In this document: one piece after another, positions 23,921-32,655 of the stretch
Layout of the letters: each line of letters opens with the position of its first letter
Numbering within the stretch: the first letter of the stretch is position 1
Assembly (NCBI GenBank): GCA_021775105.1
Contig: JAJFIJ010000247.1
Coordinates: 1 to 39,154, forward strand
Source: Rhodospirillales bacterium
GTDB lineage: Bacteria > Pseudomonadota > Alphaproteobacteria > Rhodospirillales > Casp-alpha2
Length of the DNA: 39,154 nucleotides
Direction: 5' to 3'
The notes under the pieces: model-generated
What the model saw: only the letters and a program-made list of their open reading frames with translations
What the model was told of the DNA's origin: nothing
Databases searched by the model: none
Program-made: the position numbers and the translations under genes

Positions 23921-23951
23921 GATGCCGTGCCTCAAATTCGGGCACGGCATC
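23921..23951 (-). terminator. Perfect hairpin after ald
   Basis: GATGCCGTGCC and GGCACGGCATC are perfect 11-bp arms around a 9-base loop, 15 bases after the ald stop on the minus strand. There is little T-run (GATAAACCTTTG), so termination may be Rho-assisted, or the stem may protect the ald mRNA 3' end. Confidence 0.65.
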
Positions 23952-23965
23952 AATCAGCTTCCCTG

Positions 23966-25084
23966 TCAGGCTGCGACCGCAGCGTTCGGGTCAACAAAAT
24001 TGTATCCGAGGTCGTCGGCGACCGCTTTATAGGTAACATCGCCCTCGTGGACATTGAGCCCGTTAAGCAGATGCGGATTGTCCTGAAGTGCCTGCTTATA
24101 ACCCTTGTCGGCGATTGCCAACGTGAACGGCAGGGTCATGTTGTTGAGTGCATATGTCGACGTGCGGGCCACAGCACCTGGCATGTTGGCAACACAATAG
24201 TGAACGACATCATCAACGATGTAGGTTGGATCCGCGTGTGTTGTCGCGTGAGAAGTTGCGAAACAACCACCCTGATCAATAGCAACATCCACCAGCACGG
24301 AACCCGTTTTCATCGCCTTGACGTGTTCTTCGTTAACCAGCTTAGGAGCAGCGGCACCCGGAAGCAGGACGCCGCCGATCACAAGGTCAGCACCAAGAAC
24401 ATGTTCTTCAATTGCCAGCGTGGTCGAATAGACTGTTTTAACCGTCTGTCCAAAACGAACGACAAGCGCCCGCATAGTGTCCACATTGCGATCCAGAATG
24501 GTTACATCAGCACCAAGCCCAATAGCCATATAAGCTGCATTTTCGCCGACGACCCCGCCGCCAATGATGACAACCTTGGCTGGAGCAACGCCGGGAACAC
24601 CACCCAACAGGATTCCGGAACCGCCCTGAGCCTTTTCCAGGCAATGTGCCCCTGCCTGAATGGACATCCGCCCAGCGACCTGTGACATGGGGGCAAGCAG
24701 GGGAAGTCCGCCGTGGCTGTCGGTCACAGTTTCATAAGCAATGCAGACGGCACCACTGTCGACTAAATCTTTGGTCTGGTCGGGGTCGGGAGCAAGGTGC
24801 AGATAGGTGAACAGAATCTGGCCTTCACGCAGCATTTTGCGCTCGGCCGCTTGTGGTTCCTTGACCTTAACGATCATATCCGCTTCGGCAAAAATCTGCT
24901 CGGGCGTCGTGTAGATGGTCGCACCTGCGGCTTCATAGTCGGCATCACTGGCACCGATACCGATACCACCGTTGGTCTCGACAACAACCTGATGACCATG
25001 ATGAACGGATTCACGAACACTGGCTGGCGTCATGCCAACGCGATATTCGTGGTTTTTGATTTCCTTTGGAACGCCAATAAGCAT
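23966..25084 (-). CDS. ald: Alanine dehydrogenase
   Basis: This 372-residue protein starts [20 protein letters not shown], the canonical Ald N-terminus. ATG 25084 is chosen over the track's 25195, whose additional 37 residues are not Ald-like. The NAD-binding motif is [18 protein letters not shown], and YLHLAPDP and [15 protein letters not shown] are present. It oxidatively deaminates L-alanine to pyruvate and ammonium. Next to the aminotransferase at 26906 it would recycle the pyruvate acceptor and release the nitrogen of taurine or another omega-amino acid as ammonium, the standard two-step deamination in taurine degraders. Confidence 0.96.
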   Translation of the reverse strand: MLIGVPKEIKNHEYRVGMTPASVRESVHHGHQVVVETNGGIGIGASDADYEAAGATIYTTPEQIFAEADMIVKVKEPQAAERKMLREGQILFTYLHLAPDPDQTKDLVDSGAVCIAYETVTDSHGGLPLLAPMSQVAGRMSIQAGAHCLEKAQGGSGILLGGVPGVAPAKVVIIGGGVVGENAAYMAIGLGADVTILDRNVDTMRALVVRFGQTVKTVYSTTLAIEEHVLGADLVIGGVLLPGAAAPKLVNEEHVKAMKTGSVLVDVAIDQGGCFATSHATTHADPTYIVDDVVHYCVANMPGAVARTSTYALNNMTLPFTLAIADKGYKQALQDNPHLLNGLNVHEGDVTYKAVADDLGYNFVDPNAAVAA

Positions 25085-25259
25085 TTCAGTAAACTCCGGA
25101 AAATGAGGAAAAGACAGAACCAAGACTCCCGACGCGTCGCAAATCATGCACGCAGGGCCTTGATGTACCCCTTTGATAAGGCCACAGCACGGCACCGCGG
25201 TAGGACCAGATATTGGTATTCCCCCGGACCAGTTCTGATTCTGGAATAACGGCGGAAAA

Positions 25260-26729
25260 TCAGGCCTTGTGGCGCTTCATTATCTGCGAAAGCAACTCAA
25301 TGCCGGGCTCAATACGTTCGTCAGGAATGGAAGACAGTCCGAGCCTGAAAAAATTTGCCGGTGGAGCTTCTCCGGCAAAATGTGGGGTGCCGGGTTCGAG
25401 GACCAGACCTTCCGTCAAAGCGTCCTTTGCCAGATCAAATGAATCCATATTCTCATCCCCCCGGACCCAGAAACTGGTGCCGCCAAATGTTGGTATTTCC
25501 GCCGATCCCGGCAGGTATTTTTCAAGTGCGGCCGCCATCGCCTGCCAGCGTGAACGGTAGGCGCGATGCAGTCGGTGGATCAGGGTGTCGTGATGTCCGA
25601 GCGCCAGAAAATAGGCGACGGTACGTTGATTGTTATTTGGGGTATGGCGCAACATCAACAAACGCAATGCACGAAGCTCATCGATCAGGTCGGAAGATGC
25701 CACCAGATAACCTAGTCGAAGTCCAGGAAACAGTGTTTTTGACAGGCTGCCGACGTAAACAACACGGTTGTTGATATCGAGGGACTTTAACGCCGGGGTC
25801 GGTGAACTGGCGTAATTGGTTTCGCTTTCGTAGTCGTCTTCAATAACGACAAAATCATGCTCCTCGGCTCGTGACAGCAGGGCCTTTCGGCGTTCCATCG
25901 GCATGGTTCGGGTCGTTGGCGACTGATGCGATGGCGTGACATAGACGTAGTCGCATTGGTCCAGCCGTTCATCAATCGGCAGCCCTCCCTGATCAACCGG
26001 GATGGGGGTGATGTTGCTGGTTTTGACACTGAAAATATTACGGGCATCCGGATAGCCCGGATCCTCGATTGCAACCCGGACTCCTTCGCGCATTAACAGG
26101 CTTGCCATTAGATACAGTCCGTTCTGAGCACCCAGCGTGATCAGGATTTCATCAGTCGAGGCCATTATTCCGCGCCGTGGCAGCAGGCGGGTCTTGATTT
26201 GTTCGATCAACTGCGGATCGTCACTACCGCTGGTATCGCTGGTCCACGCATCCATACCGCGCTTACCCATGGCCTGTCGTGTGCATTCACGCCAGGCGGC
26301 GATGGGAAACAGTACGGGATCGACCTGATTGGAGATAAACGGGTATTTGTAGGTTTGCCAATCCAGTGGTTTTTTAATGGTGGGATGGATGGTCGGGTGA
26401 AGCTTGAAACGTTTTTTCCAGTCAAGTTTTTTACCTTTTGGCTCGTCCTGACGGGTGTCGGAGTTTGCCCGCCCCTCAAGAATTTCGGGATTTACATAAA
26501 ACCCGCTTCGTTCCCTCGACGTCAGATAGCCGTCGTCGACCAATCCCTGATAGGCCAGAACGACAGTATTTCTGGAGACCTTCAGGGTTTTCGCCATTTT
26601 TCTGCTGGACGGCAGGGGCATGCGGGACGGTAATTGCCCATTGAGAATAGCGGATACCAGCATTTCCCTGATCTGGGACTGAATACTGGTATTTTCAGTA
26701 CGCTCAAAGTGGAACAGAGTGTCCCGCAT
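25260..26729 (-). CDS. tauR: MocR/GntR-family PLP-dependent regulator, TauR-like
   Basis: This 489-residue protein has an N-terminal GntR winged helix (SIQSQIREMLVSAILNGQLPSRMPLPSSRKMAKTLKVSRNTVVLAYQGL) fused to an aminotransferase-fold PLP domain. The PLP Lys is in SLSKTLFPGLRLGYLV, and IEDDYESE is also present. This is the MocR architecture used by TauR, the activator of taurine genes in Rhodobacter. It is divergent from the aminotransferase gene and upstream of ald on the same strand, with a 175-base gap. Control of the aminotransferase and possibly ald is a good inference, and the PLP domain would bind the amino-acid effector as an aldimine. The taurine effector is inferred from context. 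Confidence 0.88.
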   Translation of the reverse strand: MRDTLFHFERTENTSIQSQIREMLVSAILNGQLPSRMPLPSSRKMAKTLKVSRNTVVLAYQGLVDDGYLTSRERSGFYVNPEILEGRANSDTRQDEPKGKKLDWKKRFKLHPTIHPTIKKPLDWQTYKYPFISNQVDPVLFPIAAWRECTRQAMGKRGMDAWTSDTSGSDDPQLIEQIKTRLLPRRGIMASTDEILITLGAQNGLYLMASLLMREGVRVAIEDPGYPDARNIFSVKTSNITPIPVDQGGLPIDERLDQCDYVYVTPSHQSPTTRTMPMERRKALLSRAEEHDFVVIEDDYESETNYASSPTPALKSLDINNRVVYVGSLSKTLFPGLRLGYLVASSDLIDELRALRLLMLRHTPNNNQRTVAYFLALGHHDTLIHRLHRAYRSRWQAMAAALEKYLPGSAEIPTFGGTSFWVRGDENMDSFDLAKDALTEGLVLEPGTPHFAGEAPPANFFRLGLSSIPDERIEPGIELLSQIMKRHKA

Positions 26730-26905
26730 CTGCTGGCCTCACGAATTCGGAAAAATTGGCACTAGAGTGGGTCCAGCGCAAAGATTACGTTGTTTAGGCA
26801 ACGCGAACAAGCCGTCCTGTGCCCAGTTGTCTTGCTAACCGGACGGTGGTTAGTTTGTAGAGATTATCATACTTGATTTAACGTTTTTGCTGGGAGGGAT
26901 TTCCA
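26730..26905. promoter_or_regulatory. Divergent control region between tauR-like gene and aminotransferase
   Basis: This 176-base gap has no gene. It contains CGTTG/CAACG (26788-26803, 6-base spacer) and a CTGGACC on the minus strand (26770-26776). The latter resembles the CTGGAC-type half-site that I recall for Rhodobacter TauR, but only one is evident, and the match to the remaining bases is poor. The aminotransferase RBS is GGGAGG. No promoter boxes stand out. Confidence 0.35.
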
Positions 26906-28216
26906 ATGCAATTTACCGCGAACAACCTCGAACACCACTGGATGCCATTTACGGCAAACCGAGCCTTTAAAAACGATCCACGTATTATCGTCAAAGGTGA
27001 AGGAGTGTATTTTACAGATCATCATGGCGCTCAGATTATCGATGGTTCATCGTCTCTGTTCTGTTGCCCGCTTGGGCATGGCCGTAAGGAAATCGCCGAA
27101 GCTGTATATAATCAGCTCCTGGAAAACGACTATGCATCGCCGTTCGGAAGCGGAACGCCGGGAACCTTTGAGTTGGCACAAAAGGTTGCCCGCATCACCC
27201 CGGACGAAATTAATCACGTATTTTTCGTCAACTCGGGTTCGGAATCCATTGATACGGCGCTAAAGATGGCAATGGCTTATCATCGCGCTCGTGGTGAAGG
27301 CCAACGTACACGGTTCGTTTCTCGCGAACGTGCCTACCATGGCGTCAACATTGGTGGAGTTAGCCTCAGTGGTATGGTCAAGAATCGTGAAACGTTCAGC
27401 GGAGTGATGCCGAATGTTGTCTGTATGCGTCATACCTGGGACGAAGATCAGGCCTTTTCACGTGGCCAGCGCGAGGGCGGCGTCGAACTCGCCAATGATC
27501 TCGAACGCTTCTGCGAAACCTACGGTGGAACAACGATTGCTGCGGTTTTTGTCGAACCGATAGCCGGGTCGACCGGTTGTCTGGTTCCACCCAAGGGATA
27601 TCTCGAACGCCTTCGTGAAATCTGTGACGAACACGGCATTCTGCTGGTTTTTGATGAAGTCATCACTGGCTTCGGGCGCACAGGCTCGGCATTTGCTTCG
27701 CAGCAGTTTGGAGTGACCCCAGACATTATGACCATGGCCAAGGCGTTAACCAATGGCGCGCAGCCCATGGGGGCGGTTGCTGTCCGTGATGATGTTTACA
27801 AGACAATCACCGAAGCGGCTCCGGAGAATGCCATTGAATTTTTCCACGGCTACACATACTCAGGTCATCCGGCAGCTTGTGCCGCAAGCATTGCTGTTCA
27901 GGATATCTTCCAGAACGAAAATCTGTTTGAACGGGCGAATGATCTGTCAGAATATTTCCTTGATGGACTTTATAGTCTTCAGGATCTGGACTGTGTGCGT
28001 GATATCAGAGGATATGGATTGATTGGCGCGGTTGAACTTAAACCCGTTGGCGGTCCGGGTGCTCGCGGTGGTGCGGCACAGGTGGCGCTATTCAAGAAGG
28101 GCATGCATGTGAAGTTTACCGGTGATTCCGGCATCGTTGCTCCACCCTTTATTTCAGAGAAAAGCCATATTGATGAGATGATGGACAAAATGCGTGCCAT
28201 GCTCAGCGAAATCTGA
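26906..28216 (+). CDS. Omega-amino acid (taurine/beta-alanine):pyruvate aminotransferase
   Basis: This 436-residue class III PLP aminotransferase opens LEHHWMPFTANRAFKNDPRIIV, very like omega-amino acid/beta-alanine:pyruvate transaminases. The PLP Lys is in TMAKALTNGAQPMGAV, the cofactor Asp in LLVFDEVITGFGR, and HGYTYSGHP is typical of this subgroup. Context (TauR-like regulator, Ald, Xsc, Pta) suggests that it fills the Tpa role, taurine + pyruvate to sulfoacetaldehyde + L-alanine. The sequence type is closer to beta-alanine aminotransferases, so dual use is likely. The product of beta-alanine would feed MmsA (36631-38142). A GGGAGG RBS and a strong terminator bracket it as a single-gene transcript. 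Confidence 0.87.
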   Translation: MQFTANNLEHHWMPFTANRAFKNDPRIIVKGEGVYFTDHHGAQIIDGSSSLFCCPLGHGRKEIAEAVYNQLLENDYASPFGSGTPGTFELAQKVARITPDEINHVFFVNSGSESIDTALKMAMAYHRARGEGQRTRFVSRERAYHGVNIGGVSLSGMVKNRETFSGVMPNVVCMRHTWDEDQAFSRGQREGGVELANDLERFCETYGGTTIAAVFVEPIAGSTGCLVPPKGYLERLREICDEHGILLVFDEVITGFGRTGSAFASQQFGVTPDIMTMAKALTNGAQPMGAVAVRDDVYKTITEAAPENAIEFFHGYTYSGHPAACAASIAVQDIFQNENLFERANDLSEYFLDGLYSLQDLDCVRDIRGYGLIGAVELKPVGGPGARGGAAQVALFKKGMHVKFTGDSGIVAPPFISEKSHIDEMMDKMRAMLSEI

Positions 28217-28240
28217 TTTCTCAAAGCAAGACGTATAGAA

Positions 28241-28268
28241 AACGGCACCTTCGGGGGCCGTTTTTTTT
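28241..28268 (+). terminator. Intrinsic terminator after the aminotransferase gene, likely bidirectional
   Basis: AACGGC and GCCGTT arms enclose a short inner stem and a TTCG loop, followed by an eight-base T-run. On the minus strand the same stem ends with TTTTC, so it may also terminate the convergent ABC operon ending at 28307. Confidence 0.85.
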
Positions 28269-28306
28269 GTTACTGACGACACACCAGCCGCTTGAAACAG
28301 CGACTA

Positions 28307-29311
28307 TCAATCGGCTTGCAGGTCTAGTTCTTTCCAGCGATGGCAAGCCACAGTGTGTTCGTCGCCGACGTGCTCCAGCTTGGGTTCTTCCTGTTTGCAC
28401 ATGTCCGTCGCATAAGAACAGCGCGTGTGAAACTTGCAGCCGGGCGGCGGCGCTGCGGGACTGGGAATTTCTCCTTCCAGCTTCTGTGCCTTGGAATGAT
28501 GGTCCGGGTCCAAAGATGGAATCGCCGACATGAGGGCGCGGGTGTAGGGATGCTTCGACGAAGAGAACAACTCTTTGGTGGGAGCTGATTCGACAAGGCG
28601 ACCCAAATACATCACCGCCACATGATCACAAATATGGGCAACAACACTCAGATCATGACTGATAAACAGATATGTCAGGCCAAGCTCATCCTGTAGCTCT
28701 TTTAACAGGTTCAGGATATCCGCCTGAATTGACACATCCAGCGCAGCCACGGATTCATCAGCGACGATGAATTTGGGGTTGGAGACAAGCGCACGAGCAA
28801 TGGAGATACGTTGACGCTGTCCTCCGGAAAAGGCATGGGGGAAGCGGCGCAGATGTTCCAGATTGAGGCGACATCTGGCGGCAATTTCACGAACCCGTTC
28901 GTCAGTTTCTTCTCGTGAGTTGGTTAACCCCATAACTTCCAACGGTTCCGCAATTATATCCCGTACGGTCATGCGTGGGCTCAGCGCCGCATAGGGGTCC
29001 TGAAAGATGAGTTGGGCACGTTTACGATAATCCTTAAGCTCTTCCTTCGTCAGGTGCTCCAGATGATAGTCAACCTCGTCATCATTATACTTCACATGGC
29101 CATTTGAAATTGGCACAGCGTTCAGCAGGGCGCGTCCAAAGGTGGTTTTGCCAGACCCGGATTCCCCAACCAGGCCAAAGAAGCTACCGCGGGGAATTTC
29201 CAGTGAGATTCCAGCGACTGCATGAATAAAGAGCTTGGGACCAAAAAATGTCTTACCCAATGGAAAGGAAACAGAAAGGTTATTGGTTTCTATGAGGGGA
29301 TGCTCGTTCAT
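28307..29311 (-). CDS. Peptide-type ABC transporter ATPase (DppF/OppF-like)
   Basis: This 334-residue cytoplasmic ATPase has Walker A GESGSGKTT, signature FSGGQRQRISIARAL, and H-loop FISHDLSVVAHI. The C-terminal oligopeptide-transporter tail has PGCKFHTRCSYA, with Cys that may bind a cluster or metal. Walker B ends FIVADES, where the family normally has ADEP. The catalytic Glu is present, so activity should be retained. It is the last gene of the minus-strand operon and overlaps the previous ATPase gene by four bases. With the other four genes it forms a two-ATPase importer. Confidence 0.9.
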   Translation of the reverse strand: MNEHPLIETNNLSVSFPLGKTFFGPKLFIHAVAGISLEIPRGSFFGLVGESGSGKTTFGRALLNAVPISNGHVKYNDDEVDYHLEHLTKEELKDYRKRAQLIFQDPYAALSPRMTVRDIIAEPLEVMGLTNSREETDERVREIAARCRLNLEHLRRFPHAFSGGQRQRISIARALVSNPKFIVADESVAALDVSIQADILNLLKELQDELGLTYLFISHDLSVVAHICDHVAVMYLGRLVESAPTKELFSSSKHPYTRALMSAIPSLDPDHHSKAQKLEGEIPSPAAPPPGCKFHTRCSYATDMCKQEEPKLEHVGDEHTVACHRWKELDLQAD

Positions 29312-30315
29312 GCCTCACACGCTCCTTGGTCCTCTACCACAAAACAGGAAACAGTGTGGTCGTCTCTGACATTAAATGACCCAGGTCGATCTGCGTCACA
29401 ACGCCCCGGGATTGATTCTGGGCAGCGGGTATGGAAAACGCACCCGCTTGGCCGTTCAAGTGGACTTGGAATATCTCCAGAAACGGGTGTTAAGGGCGCA
29501 TCCAGATCTTCCAGTTTGGGCAGTGCGTTCAACAAACCGCGGGTATAAGGATGTGCCGCGTTGCGAATAACTTCACGTACAGGTCCCTGTTCGACCAATT
29601 TCCCCAGATACATGACAGCAACATTATCCGCAGTCTGGGCAATAACCCCAAGGTCATGAGTGATAAAAATGATGCCCATGCCAAATTCAGCAACAATATC
29701 ATTCATCAGTTCCAGCACCTGAGCCTGAATGGTCACATCAAGTGCGGTTGTCGGTTCATCGGCAATCAGCAGTTTCGGTTTGGTCGAAAGTGCCATCGCG
29801 ATCATGGCACGCTGGCGCATGCCGCCGGACAATTCGAAGGCGTATTGATTGAACCGTTTGCCGGCTTCCGAAATGCCGACACGGTCCAGCATCTCAATGG
29901 AGAGTTCCTTTGCTTGCGCCTTGGTCATATCGCTGTGCAGCATCAATTGCTCGGTCATGTGGTTTCCGATGCTGATGGCCGGTGCGAAGCTCGCCATGGG
30001 CTCCTGAAAGATCATGGAGATCGCCCCGCCGCGCACGACCTTCAGTTCACGTGCTGAATTGAGGCTGAGCACGTCAATGTTATGATCATCGGTATTAAGC
30101 GTTATCTTGCTTTCCGGCGCGTAGACCGAATTGCCGGGGTTCAGTTTCATCAGGGATTTTGCGGTCACGGATTTGCCCGACCCCGATTCACCGACCAATC
30201 CCATGACCTCGCCGGGTGCCAATTCAAACGACACATCATCGACTGCGGTAATCAAACCTTCATCGGTTTTAAATTGCAGCGTCAGGTTTTCGACTTTGAT
30301 AAGAGGTTCACTCAT
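29308..30315 (-). CDS. Peptide-type ABC transporter ATPase (DppD/OppD-like)
   Basis: This 335-residue ATPase has Walker [14 protein letters not shown], signature [16 protein letters not shown], Walker [13 protein letters not shown], and H-loop [11 protein letters not shown]. The C-terminal extension [12 protein letters not shown] is standard for the DppD/OppD group. It has a one-base TAATG overlap with the permease upstream and an ATGA overlap downstream, so it is co-translated. It pairs with the DppF-like ATPase as a heterodimer energising the permeases. Confidence 0.92.
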   Translation of the reverse strand: MSEPLIKVENLTLQFKTDEGLITAVDDVSFELAPGEVMGLVGESGSGKSVTAKSLMKLNPGNSVYAPESKITLNTDDHNIDVLSLNSARELKVVRGGAISMIFQEPMASFAPAISIGNHMTEQLMLHSDMTKAQAKELSIEMLDRVGISEAGKRFNQYAFELSGGMRQRAMIAMALSTKPKLLIADEPTTALDVTIQAQVLELMNDIVAEFGMGIIFITHDLGVIAQTADNVAVMYLGKLVEQGPVREVIRNAAHPYTRGLLNALPKLEDLDAPLTPVSGDIPSPLERPSGCVFHTRCPESIPGRCDADRPGSFNVRDDHTVSCFVVEDQGACEA

Positions 30316-31517
30316 TATTTATGATCCGAATAGGGGTCAGCCGCGTCACGCAATCCATCGCCGACGAACACAAACGCCAAAACCAGCGCCATGAAGAAAA
30401 TCACTGGAATGAAGTACCATTGATAATTCAGCAGAACATCTGTCTTGGTGACGTTTTGCAGCATCACGCCCAGTGAATTAACCGGGTCCTTCAACCCCAA
30501 CCCGATGAAGCTGAGCGCGGTTTCGCTAAGCACCATGTAGGGAAAGGAAATAACCAGATCGACAATAATATAACTGGTGAAACTGGGCAGTAGGTGACGT
30601 CGGATGATGTGCCCCGGTGACGCGCCGCAAAGTTGAGCTGCCAGCACATATTCCTGGGAACGTTCGGTCAATAGATGTGTCCGCACGCGCCTTGCCAGCG
30701 TCGGCCAACCGATCAACCCGAGGATAACAGAGATGAAGAAGAACCTGAGTTCGGCGCTCCATTCATCGGGCACGAATGCCGCTAACGCCATGAACAGCGG
30801 AATTGCGGGCACCGTCCTGACGGCATCGGTGATCATCTGCAGAACACTATCCAACTTGCCACCGAAATACCCAGACACCCCGCCAATGACGAGAGCGAGC
30901 ACAAAGCTGATGAAAACCCCGATGGTACCGACCGCCAACGACGTGTAGACCGCATGCAAGGTTCGAGAGAAGATATCCTTGCCCGGTTTGTCCGTGCCGA
31001 AGATATGGATTTGACCTTTGTCTACGCCAAACAGGTGGAGATTTGATTTCAGCATACGGAAATCGAAGTCCAGCGCTTTGCCCGGCATATCGAGCCCGAT
31101 GTCAATTACGTGATACTCCCAGCCCTCTACGAACAATTCGACATAGCGCCGGTCTTTTCTGTCAACCGTGCTCACCCAACGAAAATTCGTTTTAATGGAA
31201 CGCTCACGCTTGTACGAATAAATAAACGGACGCAACGAGAATCCGTTTTCATCCCAGAACTTCGGAATTTGCGGCGCGCCATTCTGATACGTCGCGTCGC
31301 GACCGGCGATTGTCGGGTTGTAGGGAGACAGGAACGGCGCGAAGAGCCCCATCAAAACGAGCGATATGAGGACGAATGCGCCCGCCATAGCGGATTTGTT
31401 TTTCTTGAACCGGGCCCAGATTAACTGCATCTGACTGGCGGTAAAGTAAGCCTCTTTGCGTTTTTGTTCCGCGAGTTCAGCGCTGTCTTGAACTGCGGTG
31501 ATAGCTATGTCTGACAT
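30315..31517 (-). CDS. Peptide-type ABC transporter permease (DppC/YejE-like)
   Basis: This 400-residue membrane protein has an N-terminal tail and first helix (AGAFVLISLVLMGLFAPFL). A periplasmic insertion of about 120 residues follows before GTDKPGKDIFSRTLHAVYTSL, which begins the conserved permease core. The cytoplasmic EAA-like loop is QEYVLAAQLCGASPGHIIRRHLLP. The long insertion is characteristic of YejE-type rather than simple DppC permeases. It lies four bases after the DppB-like gene. Confidence 0.88.
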   Translation of the reverse strand: MSDIAITAVQDSAELAEQKRKEAYFTASQMQLIWARFKKNKSAMAGAFVLISLVLMGLFAPFLSPYNPTIAGRDATYQNGAPQIPKFWDENGFSLRPFIYSYKRERSIKTNFRWVSTVDRKDRRYVELFVEGWEYHVIDIGLDMPGKALDFDFRMLKSNLHLFGVDKGQIHIFGTDKPGKDIFSRTLHAVYTSLAVGTIGVFISFVLALVIGGVSGYFGGKLDSVLQMITDAVRTVPAIPLFMALAAFVPDEWSAELRFFFISVILGLIGWPTLARRVRTHLLTERSQEYVLAAQLCGASPGHIIRRHLLPSFTSYIIVDLVISFPYMVLSETALSFIGLGLKDPVNSLGVMLQNVTKTDVLLNYQWYFIPVIFFMALVLAFVFVGDGLRDAADPYSDHK

Positions 31518-31521
31518 GATA

Positions 31522-32535
31522 TCACCCTCCGCCCACGATGCTTCGCCAGACCCGAGGATCTATTAAGGCCAGCAGAATGTCAGTCACGAAGTTAAGCGTG
31601 ACGATGGACGCGGTGAGCATGAAAATGATGGCACCTGCGAGTTGCTGATCGTTGGATCGGGCCAGAGCCTCGATAAGAAGCGCGCCCGCTTCCGTCAGGG
31701 TCAGGATAATGGCGACAATCGGCAGTTCATTAAACACCCTGTTAAGATCAAACCCCAATGAGTTGATAATCGGGCCCAGCGCATGGCGGGCAGGATAGCG
31801 CCACAGCAATTGGCCTCCAGACAGACCGCGGGCCTTTGCGGCGGTAACGTATAGTTTGCCGTTTTCATCTGACATCAGGGCACGGACAGTCTGTAGCGCG
31901 AATGCGGTGGCAGACCAGCCTAAAATAAACACAGGCAGCCAAGCCCTCGACAAGAAGTCCTTCACGCGCTCATAAGACCAGGCGGCATCTCTGAATTCTT
32001 TACTAAACAGTCCAGTAAGGCTGTCACCATAAACTATTGTGGAGAACAGCATAATCATCAACGCCAGCAAGAAGTTAGGCATCGCCAAACCCAGATAACT
32101 GATAAAGCGGATTGAATTGTTAACTGTCGGATTATTTGAAGAGGCCGAGAATATCCCGGCTGGAATCGCTATAAGATAGGCAAACACAAGGGATGTCAGG
32201 CAAATCCCCAATGAGAGCCAGAATTTTTGGCCAAGAAGATCATTAATTCTAACCCGAAGAATACAGCTATCGCCGAAATCGCCCCTGAGAAAGACGTTGC
32301 CGACCCAGTTCACCCAACGGATTACATAGGGTTTATCTAGCCCCATGCGCCGTTCTTCGGCCTCAATATCGGCAACCGAAACCTGGCCGCCCTGAGTATT
32401 CTTGAATGCCACATAACGTTCAGCGCAGTTTCCCGGTACCATTTCCATCAAAGTGAAAACGATGAAGGACACCATCAACAAGGTAACGATCGCCATGAAG
32501 GCGCGCGAGACGACGAATTGGCCGAACTGAAGCAT
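31522..32535 (-). CDS. Peptide-type ABC transporter permease (DppB/YejB-like)
   Basis: This 337-residue inner-membrane permease has six hydrophobic segments. Its N-terminal helix FMAIVTLLMVSFIVFTLMEMVPG and a DKPYVIRWVNWVGNVFLRGDFGDS segment are typical of DppB family members. The EAA loop is LYVTAAKARGLSGGQLLWRYPARHALGP. It is the first permease gene after the binding-protein gene, separated from it by 120 bases that include a stable hairpin. Confidence 0.9.
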   Translation of the reverse strand: MLQFGQFVVSRAFMAIVTLLMVSFIVFTLMEMVPGNCAERYVAFKNTQGGQVSVADIEAEERRMGLDKPYVIRWVNWVGNVFLRGDFGDSCILRVRINDLLGQKFWLSLGICLTSLVFAYLIAIPAGIFSASSNNPTVNNSIRFISYLGLAMPNFLLALMIMLFSTIVYGDSLTGLFSKEFRDAAWSYERVKDFLSRAWLPVFILGWSATAFALQTVRALMSDENGKLYVTAAKARGLSGGQLLWRYPARHALGPIINSLGFDLNRVFNELPIVAIILTLTEAGALLIEALARSNDQQLAGAIIFMLTASIVTLNFVTDILLALIDPRVWRSIVGGG

Positions 32536-32610
32536 TAAACTCTCCCTGCTAACCCCGTTTCCGGATGATCGAGTCTAGATTGCCCAATGTCTTTTCCGGA
32601 AGAGAAAACG

Positions 32611-32635
32611 TGCCGGGCGCTCATCACGCCCGGCA
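32611..32635 (-). terminator. Stable hairpin between binding-protein gene and permease genes
   Basis: TGCCGGGCG and CGCCCGGCA are perfect 9-bp arms around a 7-base loop, 20 bases after the binding-protein stop, followed on the minus strand by CGTTTTCTC. The position is typical for partial termination or mRNA stabilisation that keeps the binding protein in excess of the permease. Confidence 0.65.
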
Positions 32636-32655
32636 AATTTTCCGATAACTAACTT

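Noticed and set aside
25260-26729. True aminotransferase for the MocR-like gene
   Set aside because: The N-terminal GntR winged helix is clear, so it is a regulator with a PLP-binding domain.
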